The translations under genes were made by a program, and so were the position numbers. A DNA stretch of 64,000 nucleotides, from NCBI GenBank assembly GCA_038093515.1, contig JBBPSI010000006.1:310001-374000 (forward strand), written 5' to 3'. This document shows, piece by piece, positions 11,450 through 23,153 of the stretch (its first letter is position 1; each line of letters opens with the position of its first letter). The notes beneath the pieces are model-generated. The model did no database searches and was not told the DNA's origin. It was given only the letters and a program-made list of their open reading frames with translations. The DNA comes from Butyriboletus loyo (Eukaryota; Basidiomycota; Agaricomycetes; Boletales; Boletaceae).

Positions 11450-14400
11450 ATGAGGAGCAGTGCTAATTCAAGCTCTGGGCGTTGGCAAGGACGCGCTCGT
11501 GGTGGTCAGGGCGACCACCCAGCTGGATGGGCATCATCCCCTCGAGACGGTCGTGGCAACGCAGGCGGAGGCAGAGGCCGTTTCGAAGGGTCCCCCGGAC
11601 GAGCCTCCCGTGGCGCGCCTCCCACCGCGCGCGCAGCGAATAGGGGCGCTAGCGGGGGTCCTATGCGAGGTCGGCTTGGAGGAACGTCAGTCCATTTCCT
11701 GCCCCTCCGAACACACGGACCCTCGCTGACATGGCTTTTGTTTGGCGCCTCAGTATCTTTATGCCGGATCGACTGAGCACAGTCGATGCCCGCATCAAAG
11801 ACAATTCTGACATGGCCGTCGTTGCCCATTTGGACAGGTCCGACGCTGGCGCTGGGTCGGGCGCGGACGCGAACGGTCTTCCCCTTCGACCCGACTTTGG
11901 GACGCAAGGGAGAGACATCTTACTTCGCGCCAATTACTTTCCCGTCCGCGTCCAGGGAAGGATATACCGATACAGCGCCGCGATCACCCTTCCCGACAAG
12001 AAGCTCTCGCGTCCCGTCAAACACCGTGTGTTTGAACTGGCAGAACAGAGTGTGGATTGGCAGCAGGCTGGAATGACCGGTCATGTGGCCCACGACAATG
12101 CAGAAAAGCTTGTAGCATCCATCTTGCTGCCGCAACCCCTGACTATACGTGGTATATACTATGACGAGCGAGAGGATGGTCCCCCTTCTGAGGGAGGAAT
12201 TGAATACTCGCTCGCGCTCACCTTTGAAGAAGAAGTAGACCAACGGATCTTGAAAGAGTATGTTGCTTTCGGTTATATCCCGAGTTCCATCCGACCCCGC
12301 ATACATTACAGATGCCTCGCAGGGAACCCTGTCGACTCTCAAGCGCTGTCCAAGGTCCTTTCCGCGATGAACCTCGTCCTAACTGCGCATACTTCTCAGA
12401 GAAGAGTAAAGATAGGTCGTGACGACGAACGCAAGAAGCATCCCGACCAACGACTTTTCTTTGACACGCCAGCTCCTGAAGATATCGGGGGAGGGCTCAC
12501 GGTGCGGGAGGGATTTTATGTCTCTGTCCGACCTGCCCATCAACAGCTCATGGTCAACATGAATACGTGTCATGCGGCATTCTACAAGCCCCAAAACTTC
12601 GTTGACGCATTGCAAGAATATCGTTGATTTGTCAATGATACCGGTGCTTTTGGAACTCAAGTGCGGGTGGTGACCCGGCACAACAATCATATCATTACGA
12701 TACAGGGTATATCCAGGGAGAATGCCCGTCAACACAGGATGAGTGGCGGCCCATTCGGAAAAGTCACGATACAGAAGTACTTTGAACTCAGCGAGGAACA
12801 TTATCTTGTTTGGGAGGCCCTTGCTGACCATGTACGATAGAATATTCTATCAAATTGGAATACCCCAATCTTGAACTCCTCAAGGACTCCAATGGCCGCC
12901 TCTATCCCCCTGAACTCTGCGACATCCTCCCAGACCAGAGTTTCAAAGGAGAACTTACCGACAGCAAACATGCCACAGCGATGCTCAACGTGGCTTGCAA
13001 GCCGCCCAAAAAGAACGCGGAAGAGATCGTCCACCACGGTCTCGACTTGCTTGGTTTTCGGGACTCGAACCCATTGCTAGAGTCGTTCGGGTTTCAGGTG
13101 GGCACGGAGATGGCCGTCGTGCCCGGCCGTGTTCTGGACAAACCGGGGCTAACATACTCGCGCAACGCGCCTGCAACCATCAACGAACGTGCGTCGTGGA
13201 ATCTCCGCGAAGTGAAGTTCGCCGTCGGTGCGCGGCTTAACAAGTGGGCGGTGCTTGTGATCCATGATGGTGGGCAAGGGGATTTCAGAGACGCCAAGGA
13301 CCCGGCTCTGCGGAATATCGTATCCGGATTCCGTTCAATGTGCAACAAGTGCGGCATGCAAGTGCAGCCATTGGGAGAACAAGCTTATGTAGCAGTGCGA
13401 CTGCCTCGCCAAGGCAACAACCGTTTTCGGGATAACGCGATCGAAGAAATAGAACTGGCCTTGGTGACCCTGGTGGAGCAAATTGCACCGGAACTCGTCC
13501 TCGTCATGTTATCCAACGATGATAAAGCGATTTACAACGGTCTTAAGAGGCTTTGTGATGTCAAGCTCGACATCGCCACTGTCTGCATGCAGTCCACAAA
13601 GGTCAGAAAAGAACAGGGTCGGCCACAATACTTTGCGAACGTCGCATTGAAGGTGAACATGAAGCTGGGTGGTATCAACCACACATTGGATGCGAACAGT
13701 GGGGCGTGGCTCAAGAGTGCGCCGACGATGATCATGGGTATGGATGTGACGCATCCCGCGACGGGAGTCTCTGCGGATGGAACACGTAGGCATCTCCACG
13801 CAGGCACCTGCAAGTAGGAGCTGATCAAGCACGTTCCCAATCAGCATCTATCGTTGCAGTAGTTGCGAGCATCGACGAACACTTTGCGCAGTATCCCGCG
13901 ACACTTGCCATCCGAAAGAGCAAGGTCGAGGTAGCTAAACCTTACCCCTCGCCGCAGATCACCGTCTGACGATAGCGTGGCCTAGATTGATCGCGATCAG
14001 GGCAGTGGCGATAACGTCCTCAGAGACATGTTCATTAGCCGTTTCGAGCTGTACAAGGCTCGTAACAAAGGGGAATTGCCCAAGCGTGTTATTCTATACC
14101 GCGATGGGGTCTCTGAGGTGCGTGTGCTAGTTTGACGATCTGATCACCTAATCACACGAGTCTCGCTGTAGAGTCAGTTCGTGCAAGTACGCCAATACGA
14201 GCTGACAGAGATGAAGAGGGCCTTTGAGCACTTTGGCCCATACCAACCGAAACTCAGCATCGTCGTCTGTGGCAAGAGACACAACACGCGCTTCTATCCC
14301 ACCACGGAGGAAGACGCGGCGCACGATGGCAATCCGCTTCCTGGCACGGTCGTTGATCGCGGTATCACGCCCGTGTACGAGTTTGATTTCTTCCTCCAAG

Positions 14401-14811
14401 GTTCTATACCTCTCTTCCTACGTGTCCGCGCTGACTTGAGAATCTTCACCGCGTACAGCGCACGGCGGCCTCAAAGGTACCACTCGGCCGACGCATTATT
14501 TTGTCGTGCATGACGAAAATGGATTCAATGCGGACGACCTCCAACGCGTGACGAACGACTTGAGCTACATGTTTTCGCGCGCGACCAAGGCTGTCAGTCT
14601 CGTCTCCCCGGCATACTGGGCAGATGTGGCTTGTGAGCGGGGACGGTGCTACTTGCACAAGCTCTTGATGGGAGGCAAGGACAGCGCGGACGCCAAGGAT
14701 AAGGGCAAGGGCAAGAAACGGGCGGAAGACGCTGTTTTCGAGAAAGCTGTGGAGATATGGAGGAACGGTGTTTCGGGGCCGAGGCTGCGGGATGGGATGT
14801 TCTACTTGTGA
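11450..14811 (+). CDS. Argonaute (AGO) family protein, with one in-frame stop
   Basis: Argonautes bind small RNAs and silence or cleave matching transcripts. The N-terminus is an RGG/RG-rich tail (residues 8-80). It is followed by an N domain (LLRANYFPV), a PAZ-type region (LTVREGFYVSVRP), MID sequence and a PIWI domain. The catalytic tetrad region is visible: Asp in GMDVTHP (codon 13743-13745), Asp in YRDGVSE (14103-14105) and His in RPTHYFVVH (14494-14496), so slicer chemistry looks possible. Exon joins verified in frame include GGT|IFMPDRLS, DGTP|SIVAVVASI, KVE|IDRDQG and FLQA|HGG. The protein ends LRDGMFYL. Two oddities: a TGA at 12625-12627 in the same frame as the PAZ-to-MID linker on both sides, and an intron (12791-12840) that needs a GC donor. 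If the stop is real, the protein is cut before MID/PIWI; otherwise it is about 900 residues. Confidence 0.85.
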
Positions 14812-14953
14812 AAGACGTGCGCCGTGTTTCTGCTTGCAATTTTTGTCGTTGTGTGTAATTTCTAACTTTTGAAACCTGGGCCACCGGGTGGCTGTCCATG
14901 TGTATATCAATCAAGTACTACCGAGCTCCTATTTCGTTCACTCTGTGTTTGTG

Positions 14954-15854
14954 ATGCCCGTCGAATTCAAAGGAAGTTGTCATTGCGGGGCCGTCCGCTT
15001 CACCGTACAAAGTCATACACCAGTTCCCTACCAGGTGCGTCTTCTCCGCGACTTGACATGACTCGGGGAATAAGACTCACGCGCAGCTGTGCACTTGCTC
15101 CATCTGCCGCAAAGTCGGTGGTGTGGGCGGGTCGATCAACCTCGGTGCCAAAGCAGAGACGCTCCAGGTCACCCAGGGTCAGGAACATATTCGGTGCGTC
15201 TTTGCTCCTTTTCTGTGTCTTGCACCCCTTAGACTTCTCCTCCCCCCCTTTCTCTCGCCTGCATGCACCCTTGCTCGATGAGTGACCTCGTCCCCTTTTC
15301 TTTCTCTCAGGGTCTACCGCGCCGTACTTGACCGCGACACCCCCAAAGAATCCATCGCCTCGTCCGAGCGCAACTTTTGCGCTCGCTGCTCTGCCATGTT
15401 ATGGTTGTATGACGAGACCTGGTGCGTCTTCGTTTTCCTCCTTTCTCCCTGGCAGACATTGACATGTCACATATCACATTCGCCGGTCTGGCCCATTTGA
15501 TTCAAATTCGGGCTGATGACGTCGACCCCCCCCCCTTCTCTCTCGCTTTTGAAATTGGAACACCGAACAGGCCCGAGCTACTTCATCCGTTCGCTTCTGC
15601 GATCGATTCGCCTCCACTCGAGGCTCCAGAGCAAATGGTACGTTCGTTCCCCCCTACTTCCAACCCCGTCGTTGCGAAACATCGCGCTCACAAGTCCTCT
15701 CTCGTTCCGGGGGGGACGACGATAGGTCGTAGTGAAAACAGGCTCTAAACCCGATTACGTGCGTCTCCCCGAAGGACCAAAGCAGGTCTACAAACGGTTT
15801 GGATGGGACTCGATCGAGAATTGGCATCGGAAACATGGCAAGGACGTACCTTGA
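14954..15854 (+). CDS. GFA/CENP-V-type zinc-binding protein (Mss4-like fold)
   Basis: The ATG at 14954 begins MPVEFKGSCHCGAVRFTVQS. The three Cys pairs of the glutathione-dependent formaldehyde-activating-like family are present in order: CHCGAVRF, CSICRKVGG and FCARCSAMLW. Downstream sequence (KPDYVRLPEGPKQVYKRFGW) and the end, HRKHGKDVP, fit a protein of about 180 residues. At least four short introns with GTGCGT or GTACG donors split it. Members are small cytosolic zinc proteins; the true substrate is mostly unknown, so no reaction is assigned. It lies head-to-tail behind Argonaute, with 142 bases between. Confidence 0.82.
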
Positions 15855-16239
15855 AGGTCGAGGAGAGTGTGCGTGTTCCCCTCCACTTCCGACGCATTTT
15901 CATGATGCGGCGGCGTATCCTGTCTTATTTTGGTAGAGACCGCCAGCAGTGATTTGCTCGTTCGTCCGGTGCCTAGTACCTGCATAACTCCTCTTCTCAC
16001 GTCAACAGGCCCAGGGGTAGTAGCAACGTGATTCCCATCTCGTGCGCACTCTCGGCAGGTCACAATGGAAAACATGCGTTATTGCAGTACAAAGCAATGC
16101 ACAAGGGAAAGGTACGTTACGACATTGCGGGGGTAGAGAGCGTATGTAAGAGACAGGCTACATATACGATATAATCGATACACTGAGACCATTGACCATC
16201 GGACTTTTTTTTATCATACATATAAAAATGTCGTTTTTT
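15855..16239. other. Intergenic region between convergent genes
   Basis: This 385-base stretch between the GFA gene and the membrane-protein gene has no long reading frame. An AT-rich part at about 16190-16240 (runs of T) could serve as polyadenylation sequence for the minus-strand gene. Confidence 0.5.
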
Positions 16240-17571
16240 TCATGCTGCGTGTTTTGCAAGCGATTCGGCTGGCTTCGTGAGAATGAAACCTGTGCAAAAA
16301 AGAAAACAAGAAAAGGATGTGAGATGGGTCCGATCGAGTCAAGTCGCTCGTGAGCACCGACAACACGTACCTCTCAATCCGGCTGATTTTTCGCCCTGTC
16401 TTCCAAAGCCCTTTCCAGGCCGGCTACTAGAGGCGTTCGACGCTGCAAGAACAGGATCACTACCGCCGCCGCCGTCCTTCTCTTCACGGCTAAACACGGA
16501 CGAAAGCGTTCCCGTTCCCGTGCCAACAGGTCGGATCTCGACACCTCGGACGTGCGATGGGAGAACGTCCTTGCCACGTTCACGCCACGAAAGAACAGAT
16601 CGCTTGTCCTTGACCGTTTCCCGAAAGATCAGACCAACGAGCATGTTGACGCATCCGATCGAAAATAAAAAGAAGGCGGTCACGAGGGGAAAGTCGCCGA
16701 TGTAGTGAGAGAGGACGGACGCGCCGATGCTGAACACAGAAAGAAAGAAAAAAACATCAGATGGATGGACCGTCACTGGAGAAACGTCGGTGGCGACTGA
16801 CAGGCATTGCATGACTCCGAGGGCGCCGACGCCAAAGTCTTTACCCAGGACGGGAAAGAAGCGATCAAAGAATGCTGCCGGCCAACCTATTACGCCCTCT
16901 CAGCCTTTTTATTCAAAGAGAGAGGAGAGTGGGACGTACCGAATTCAGACAGGACGAGCACGATAGTCTGGAAGATGATGAAGATTCGATTCAAGACAGC
17001 CCAAAAGGCCCCGCCAGGTTGATTGGGAACGGTGCTGTCTCTAGCACGAGATTCAGAACAAGAGCCTTCTCTTTAATACAAACCGGTTGCGTACGGGATA
17101 TAGTCCGAGTTTCCCGCGTCGAATGCGGTCTTGTTGAAATCGCCATTCGTGAAGGCGTTGACGGCCTCGACATCATCGACCAATACGAGAACGTTGGTCG
17201 CGAATACGAGGAGGAGAGCAATGATGCTCAATGTACGGATGATGTTGAGAACTATGAAAACACCTGGAAAGATACTAGTTGGCGACACCAGCGTGGTTCG
17301 TGGTGTGTTACTTACGCGCGAAGCCAGGAAGAAGCATGCTGAGCGGTCCGGAGGTACAGTAAGCGAACCTGCGCTTGCAACGTAGAGATGATACACGGGA
17401 ACAGGGAAATTAGTGAGCTTGGGCGACCAGCAAGCTCCAGCAGATAGAGATGGCAAAAGGCAAGGGTGGTCACAGCGGCGATGGTTCTGCAATTAAGCGA
17501 TCTGCCATTCTGCGTATTAAAACGTTCTGGTAGTCGAACCACAGCGATTTCCTTGGAGACTGAAATGTCAT
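16240..17571 (-). CDS. Four-helix fungal membrane protein of unknown function (DUF7598-like)
   Basis: The start ATG is at 17569-17571 (MTFQSPRKSLWFDYQNV). Hydrophobic segments follow in separate exons: VFIVLNIIRTLSIIALLLVF, then NVLVLVDDVEAVNAF, an extracytoplasmic-looking loop (AFDAGNSDYIP), a segment near 17000-16870, and ASVLSHYIGDFPLVTAFFLF with CVNMLVGLIFRE. After the last helix the tail is polar, rich in Ser/Gly/Arg, and ends GFILTKPAESLAKHAA after a final intron (donor GTACGT). The layout matches a fungal integral membrane family of unknown role; the DUF number is from memory and unchecked. The 3' end faces the GFA gene. Confidence 0.7.
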
Positions 17572-17777
17572 TGTTCTCCGGCAGAGCAAATCGTATCTAC
17601 AAACGGAACAATGAAAAGACAAAGAATCGTAGTCCAATAAGGTAAGTCTCTACAGCAAACAAACAAGGGCATCTTTTGTGACGGTATTCCAGTAAGATGT
17701 TGCATTAACGAACAGGCCAGGGGCTGTCCAAAGCTTGGGTATATAACGCAAGGTATCAGAGATGGTGGACAAGTCGT

Positions 17778-20700
17778 CTACGAGTCGTTCGTTGCTAGTG
17801 GCGGGATGGATGGAATGTCCCCGTGCCGTACACGCTGCAATCTCCTTATTTGCTGTGCTGCTTGAGACCGCTCTTGCTCGGCTCGCACAGCTTGCATAAT
17901 GTCTAGCTGTTGCGCTATAAACTCCTGCGTATTTGGTCTATGGCACTAGTTGAGCTCGTCTGACCTCAGAGCCACGGAACGAGATCGTACCTCATTCGCA
18001 GGATACGCATGATAGTCTCCCCGCTGAACACTTCTTTCTCTCGTTTCTCCTTCTTGCGTTCCTTGATCGTGCCAAGGTTTCTTTGATTGTAAACACTCTT
18101 GACACGCTTCTTGACAGGCACAGCCTCTCGTAGACTCTGTTGCATGGCGCGAACGCATTCTTCCATAAGTGTGTCCCTGCAAGCCATTTAGCCACGTTCG
18201 TGACGACATATTTTCACTCACGTGTGCCAATCGTAGTACATACGAATCGACACCATGTCACGATACTTTTGGTTCTGAAGGGATTCCAGCGAAACACCTT
18301 CGCCCTCAGCATGGAAATAATCCCTCATGAACTACAAATCTCGTCAGCAAGCAATCTGGAATACGAGCCCAAAAATACAACCTTCAGCCACTTGAAAACA
18401 ATATCTACTTCTTTGTCGCTCAAGGGCTTCATATCACTCGGAAGTTTGGACAGTGCAGGGATGAGAAGGCCCTCAATGACTGTCAGTATTTCCTTCCAGA
18501 CCTTGAGCATCACCGTGTCTTTGACCGTCTCAGCCAAGTGTGTATTCAGGATATGCAAATTGGCGTCGAAGTAGTCAAAAAGCGGAACGATAGCCCGCTC
18601 GATCTCTACGTCCGTCAATTCCTCAGGGCGAACACGAGGCTTTTCAGACGATGGAAGAGGTATTTGCACTTCGTGAGAGGTTGAGCCAAGTGCAGATCGG
18701 TAGAGGCCAGTCATGTTCGCAAGGGCCTTGTTATAATCGAGAACCGTACCAGTCTTGATGAGGCTTTTTAATATGGTCCGCGATAGTGACTGTCGTATGA
18801 ACGGTGACATCTGACGGAAGGTGAGTACGAATGTATACAATCTACAGAAATTGGAGTGCACCCACTAACCTTGTCAATGAAAATACGCATCATGTCGCCT
18901 TCGCTGCGCTTCAGGGACCTGAACGCTCGTCCGAAGTAGAATTGAGCATCGTCCTTCTCCCCTTCCATACTGACACGCAAGAGAATTCGACCTTGATGGC
19001 CATGATTAGCAGCCTCGAGGTTTAGCCACACGTCATGCGTCAGGAAATCGCCGTATTGTGCGGGGTTCAGGCAGATAAAACTGCGACCAACCACGTCGTG
19101 TTGACCCACCAACGCGCGATCCCGTATGCTGCACATGAGCCAGAGCGGTTTGTCGACTGAAATGTCAAAAGTCTCCTCCCCTACAGTCGGAGGTCAGAGT
19201 AACTAAATAACAAACTGGATAATTCTCACAGCGAGGGTTAAGCGTCTCATATATCGTCCGGGTCTTGACCAAGCGATTTCCGGCTTCATCGCTGAGGGTG
19301 ACGAACGTATCAAGCTGGGCCGAAGGATTGGTGTCGAGTGGTACGAGGTCCTCTGCCATCACTATTTTCACAGTAAACAGGAACTTGGGTCTCTCAGCCT
19401 TATCGGGCACAGGTGGGGACGCGGCCAACACGTCGGTGATCTTGTCAACCTGCACTTGATTATACATGTTGTCCAGAAGCTTTCGGGCAGATTCGACGTT
19501 GTTAAGCTTGACGCACGACTCGGGGCGGAAGTGGAAGGGCTCAACCTTCTTTTCACTTGATGTCGTGAGTTGTTTGGCCCTTTCAAGCCAGGCAGAAGAC
19601 TTCTGGGGCTGTAGGAAATCGGATGGGCGAGGGAACATCTCAGTCATGAAAAGCTCTTCTACACTACGGCAATATTGTTCAACGGCTTTCGAGATAGCCT
19701 GAAAGTGTGATCAGCACAGATATCAAAACTTCAATCCGATGTGCTTGTACCTTCGAAAGGCTAGTGAAGAACCTGGCGTTCTGGTATTCATCTGACCATT
19801 CCAAATCCTGGAGGAATGTTATGGGGCTGCGAAGAGAATCGAATAGGTCGACAATGGATGCACTATGGCCATCCGTGTTTTCTGCTTCAAACTGCACTGG
19901 CGCGTAAGCTCGTGCAATGCTTGGTGTCTGTTCCAAGACGAACCTTGTCAGCAGCTATAGCCTATATCGCACAGATCAGTCAACAAGAAATCTGACGGGA
20001 GTAGATACTGACAGCTTGAACCCACTGATTCGTCTTATTGTCGGTGTCTAGCAACCATTGCAGGACGTATGACATGAAGAACTGGCTGAGATCAAACTCA
20101 ACATGACCTCTGTGACAAATCAACAACCGATGACTCTGTGAGGTCAATGAAAACTCACTTCGGGCAAAACGCTTCGAACATTGACAGGAGTGTTTTTGTC
20201 CTTCGGTACAATGCAAAAATGTCCTGGATCGGAACGTCTGGTGTTGGTCCATTCATGGATGACTCAAAGAGCTTCTTCGACGAATTCTCCAAGTCAGCGA
20301 CAAATAATGGGACCGTCACTTCTACGATCAAAGAGACGAGATCGACCCGACTTTAACCAGAAAGAGTATTCAATGGCTACATATGAAAAGCACCCACGGG
20401 AAAGAATACACACCCAACAAGCGGCTTGGGGAAACGTTTATCAAGTTGTTTCGCTGCCTTTTCCAATTCGTCAGTCATTAAGAGAAGTGGGAGAGCGCGG
20501 TTGACACCAGGAGCTGCTTGAAGTTGTTGAATCTTCTTCTGATAGAACTGCTCAGACAGTGCCTTGACGCGATCTTCTAGATCCGAAAGGCGTGCGTTGA
20601 TATCTGCTTCGAAGCGAGTTAAGAGACCGCTTTCGCGCACATGATCAAGCACGTTCAGGTACGGCTGGATCTCAGATACTTTGAGGTTCGGTATTGTTTC

Positions 20701-22628
20701 CATTGAATGGTAAAGCAAGGAGAGGAAGATGTTGTAAAGACCGCCGTAGACGCTGGCCAATCCCTCTGCCTGCACGTCGAGATAATGTAAACAAATACCC
20801 ATTAGTTTCAAAGGTATCACGTACATCTTGACTTGGCCATTTGTCGACTTCAAGGTCATGAAGCGCTTTCGAGACCGCCTGCAAAGCCTCAGGTATGCAT
20901 TCCATCGGTACATGACCCCGTTCATAAAACTCCTTGATAAGTTCCAAGAAGCATGTGGCGCGATGCGGTTGACCTATCCGCCATCGCGCCGCGCATTCAT
21001 TAATAAGATTAGTATGAGGGGGGCTCAGAATCGTCAACGGTACTTCGTCTGCATCATCAACCTCGGGTCCAAACATCGTCTCGAGATCGACGGTGAGGCA
21101 GTACTCAACGAGACGTCTGTAGAATCTCTTGGGATTCGGAGGAATAAACGTGAAGTTGTGTCCGACACGGATCTCCTCGTCATCATCAACTCCTTCCTCG
21201 ACTATGTCCGGGACGCCATCACCGCCTGGTGACCCACCAAAGATGGATCGTCGGCTTCCGATGGATATGGCTCCCGTGTGCCGATTGGCAGATCCGGAGG
21301 TTGTAGAATACACAGAGCCAGGGCGTGGGCTTGTGCTGGAAGGTGAGCCGCCACCATCTGCTGGTATTGATTTGGCAAGCTCCGGATTTGAAGACATCAT
21401 GGTCACTATGAGTTGCGAGAGATGGGATGTTTCCAGGGTTCGCCACTGGTTCCACGCAGCCTCGTTCTCGAAATCCTCTCGTCTACCTGGAAAAGGTGTA
21501 CCGGCATTGATGTTCTTTAGACAAGTCTATCATAAATCTTTCAGTACGTTGCTGTGCGCGCTACGCCGGGTCATCGTACCCTAAGATCAACTACAGCTGC
21601 CTAGAGAAAATCTCAGCTCTGTGGAAATTTGAGAACCTACATTCCTACCTTCTCTGTGCACGTCTTCCTTAGCCTGTCGACCTCAGTTTGCATCGCGTTT
21701 TCAGGAATCTTGAACAGCTTGGTGACAACCAATACAAATGGCATGTCGTAGATGTTCGTACTGATGCCAGGCGCGGTGCTAACAGAGTCTCCACGATCTC
21801 GAGAAGTCGAGGCGGTGTCATGACCCGACTCACTCGAAGATTGCGCGAGTTTCGCATGGTACATGTCCAGACGAGAGTTTAACTCGGGTGAAACGTGGCT
21901 AAGGCCTTTAAGACAATCACGTAGCATCCTTACGAACTGCGCGATTTGGTTGTTGACCTCGACTTTCCAAGCGTCGTCGACCAGGGTGGGTTCTTTCCTG
22001 AGTACGCCAGTAGCCTGTGAAGCAAACATCAAGATGAGCTCTTCAATGCTTCTGTTCTCTTTCATCTGTCTTCGAAATGGGTCGCCCATGAATTGGTTGT
22101 AAAACACGGCCATAGTTCTCCGTGTCAATTGATCAGAGTACCTTGGGGGACGAAAGTCAGACTGCTATCGACACGACAGATAAGCCACGCACGCAGCGTC
22201 TTTCCCCATAGCTATGTTCTGCAATTTCTGTTCGAGTACTTTGAGAAGCTTCTCGGGAAACTTGACGCTCTTGGATCCATCCCTGATCTCCTTGAAGATA
22301 TCGCCTATAGAGATGATAGAGTGTGATATAGCGTCTGAAATTTTAGAATGGTGCTCCTTCTCCTTCGTTTCAGCTTCGTTCGAGTGCGCTGCTACGACCT
22401 TGGGAGAGGTGATGTAGCTCAAGATGCTATGTCAACGGCTTAGCTGAAGCGAATGTGAGGTTCAGAGCAACCGCGACGCACGCTACGCGTAGGACATAGC
22501 TGAGGAGGGATCAGCAAGCGGACTTAATCGCGAGTGCGCGGCACGCACTCGAAGAGATCGTCATCCGTGACACGGTACTTTGAAAGCCGTTTGTCGTGAG
22601 CGACGCTATCGTAGCTCCGTCTTGACAT
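17778..22628 (-). CDS. Munc13/Unc13-like protein with C2 and MUN (MHD) domains
   Basis: Proteins of this type (Ync13 in fission yeast) act at the plasma membrane in vesicle priming, exocytosis and cell-wall delivery. N-terminal sequence: MSRRSYDSVAHDKRLSKYRV, then, after two introns with GTGCGT donors, YVLRVAILSYITSPKVV. The middle is alpha-helical (RFYRRLVEYCLTVDLETMFG; AEGLASVYGGLYNIFLSLLY). MHD1-like sequence precedes a C2 domain (LFTVKIVMAEDLVPLD...LDTFVTLSDEAGNRLVKTRT), followed by MHD2-like sequence (AIVPLFDYFDANLHILNTHL...LIPALSKLPSDMKPLSDKEV). The tail is TIMRILRMR|PNTQEFIAQQLDIM, ending ATNDS. The ATG at 22628 is chosen because it splices in frame through an 18-nt exon (22482-22499). 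An ATG at 22497 would give a shorter form. About 1,250 residues. Confidence 0.85.
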
Positions 22629-23153
22629 GGAGAAGAATTAAAGTACGACGAAGCGAGGCCACGCAGAGACCACAGTGATTGCGAGCGACGTTGAATACGA
22701 TGAGACCGTTGGTGAGGTACAAGAATTGAGAAATGAAGACAAGTACGGATGATCGTTGTCCAGGGCAATCTGCCGACGAAATACCACACCGAAACACCAA
22801 ATCCCTTGAAACAAGCACCAACAAATACTGCAAGCTGCCAGTGTATTTCTGTAGTGCTCAATCTTTTCTTCAAACTCTAGACTCTTCGAAGGCCCAGTAG
22901 ATCAATTCAAGGAAAGACAAGCCCCTGGCTCGTTCTAACTTTGATCTCAACACAGGCTATTTGACACCCTCGCATCTGACCATCACTACATCTTGAATAG
23001 TCGGAGTTTCGTTGCGTCTGAGGGTCCTCAGACTCGAGGGAGACACACCAATATTCATCTTGTAGCTCAAACGTTCAAACGTTCACTCCCCAAAGGAGCT
23101 GCAAATAAGCGCGATGAATGCTGTCTATTCCATTAGTGTCGCCATATTGGCAT
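22629..23153. other. Intergenic region between two minus-strand genes
   Basis: This 525-base stretch runs from the stop of the Lhs1-like gene to the start of the Munc13-like gene, both on the minus strand. Reading frames here are short and unsupported. It should hold the Munc13-like promoter and the Lhs1 3' untranslated region. Confidence 0.5.

Noticed and set aside
12379..12831. 150-codon minus-strand frame
   Set aside because: Antisense to the Argonaute PAZ/MID coding region, which has clear homology on the plus strand.
11731..14811. Argonaute plus neighbouring genes as a prokaryotic-type defence island
   Set aside because: The gene is a typical eukaryotic, intron-containing RNAi Argonaute with an RGG tail; neighbours are unrelated housekeeping genes.
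22511..22873. 120-codon minus-strand frame upstream of the Munc13-like gene
   Set aside because: Wrong frame over the first exon of that gene; the spliced model in another frame gives a family-like N-terminus.
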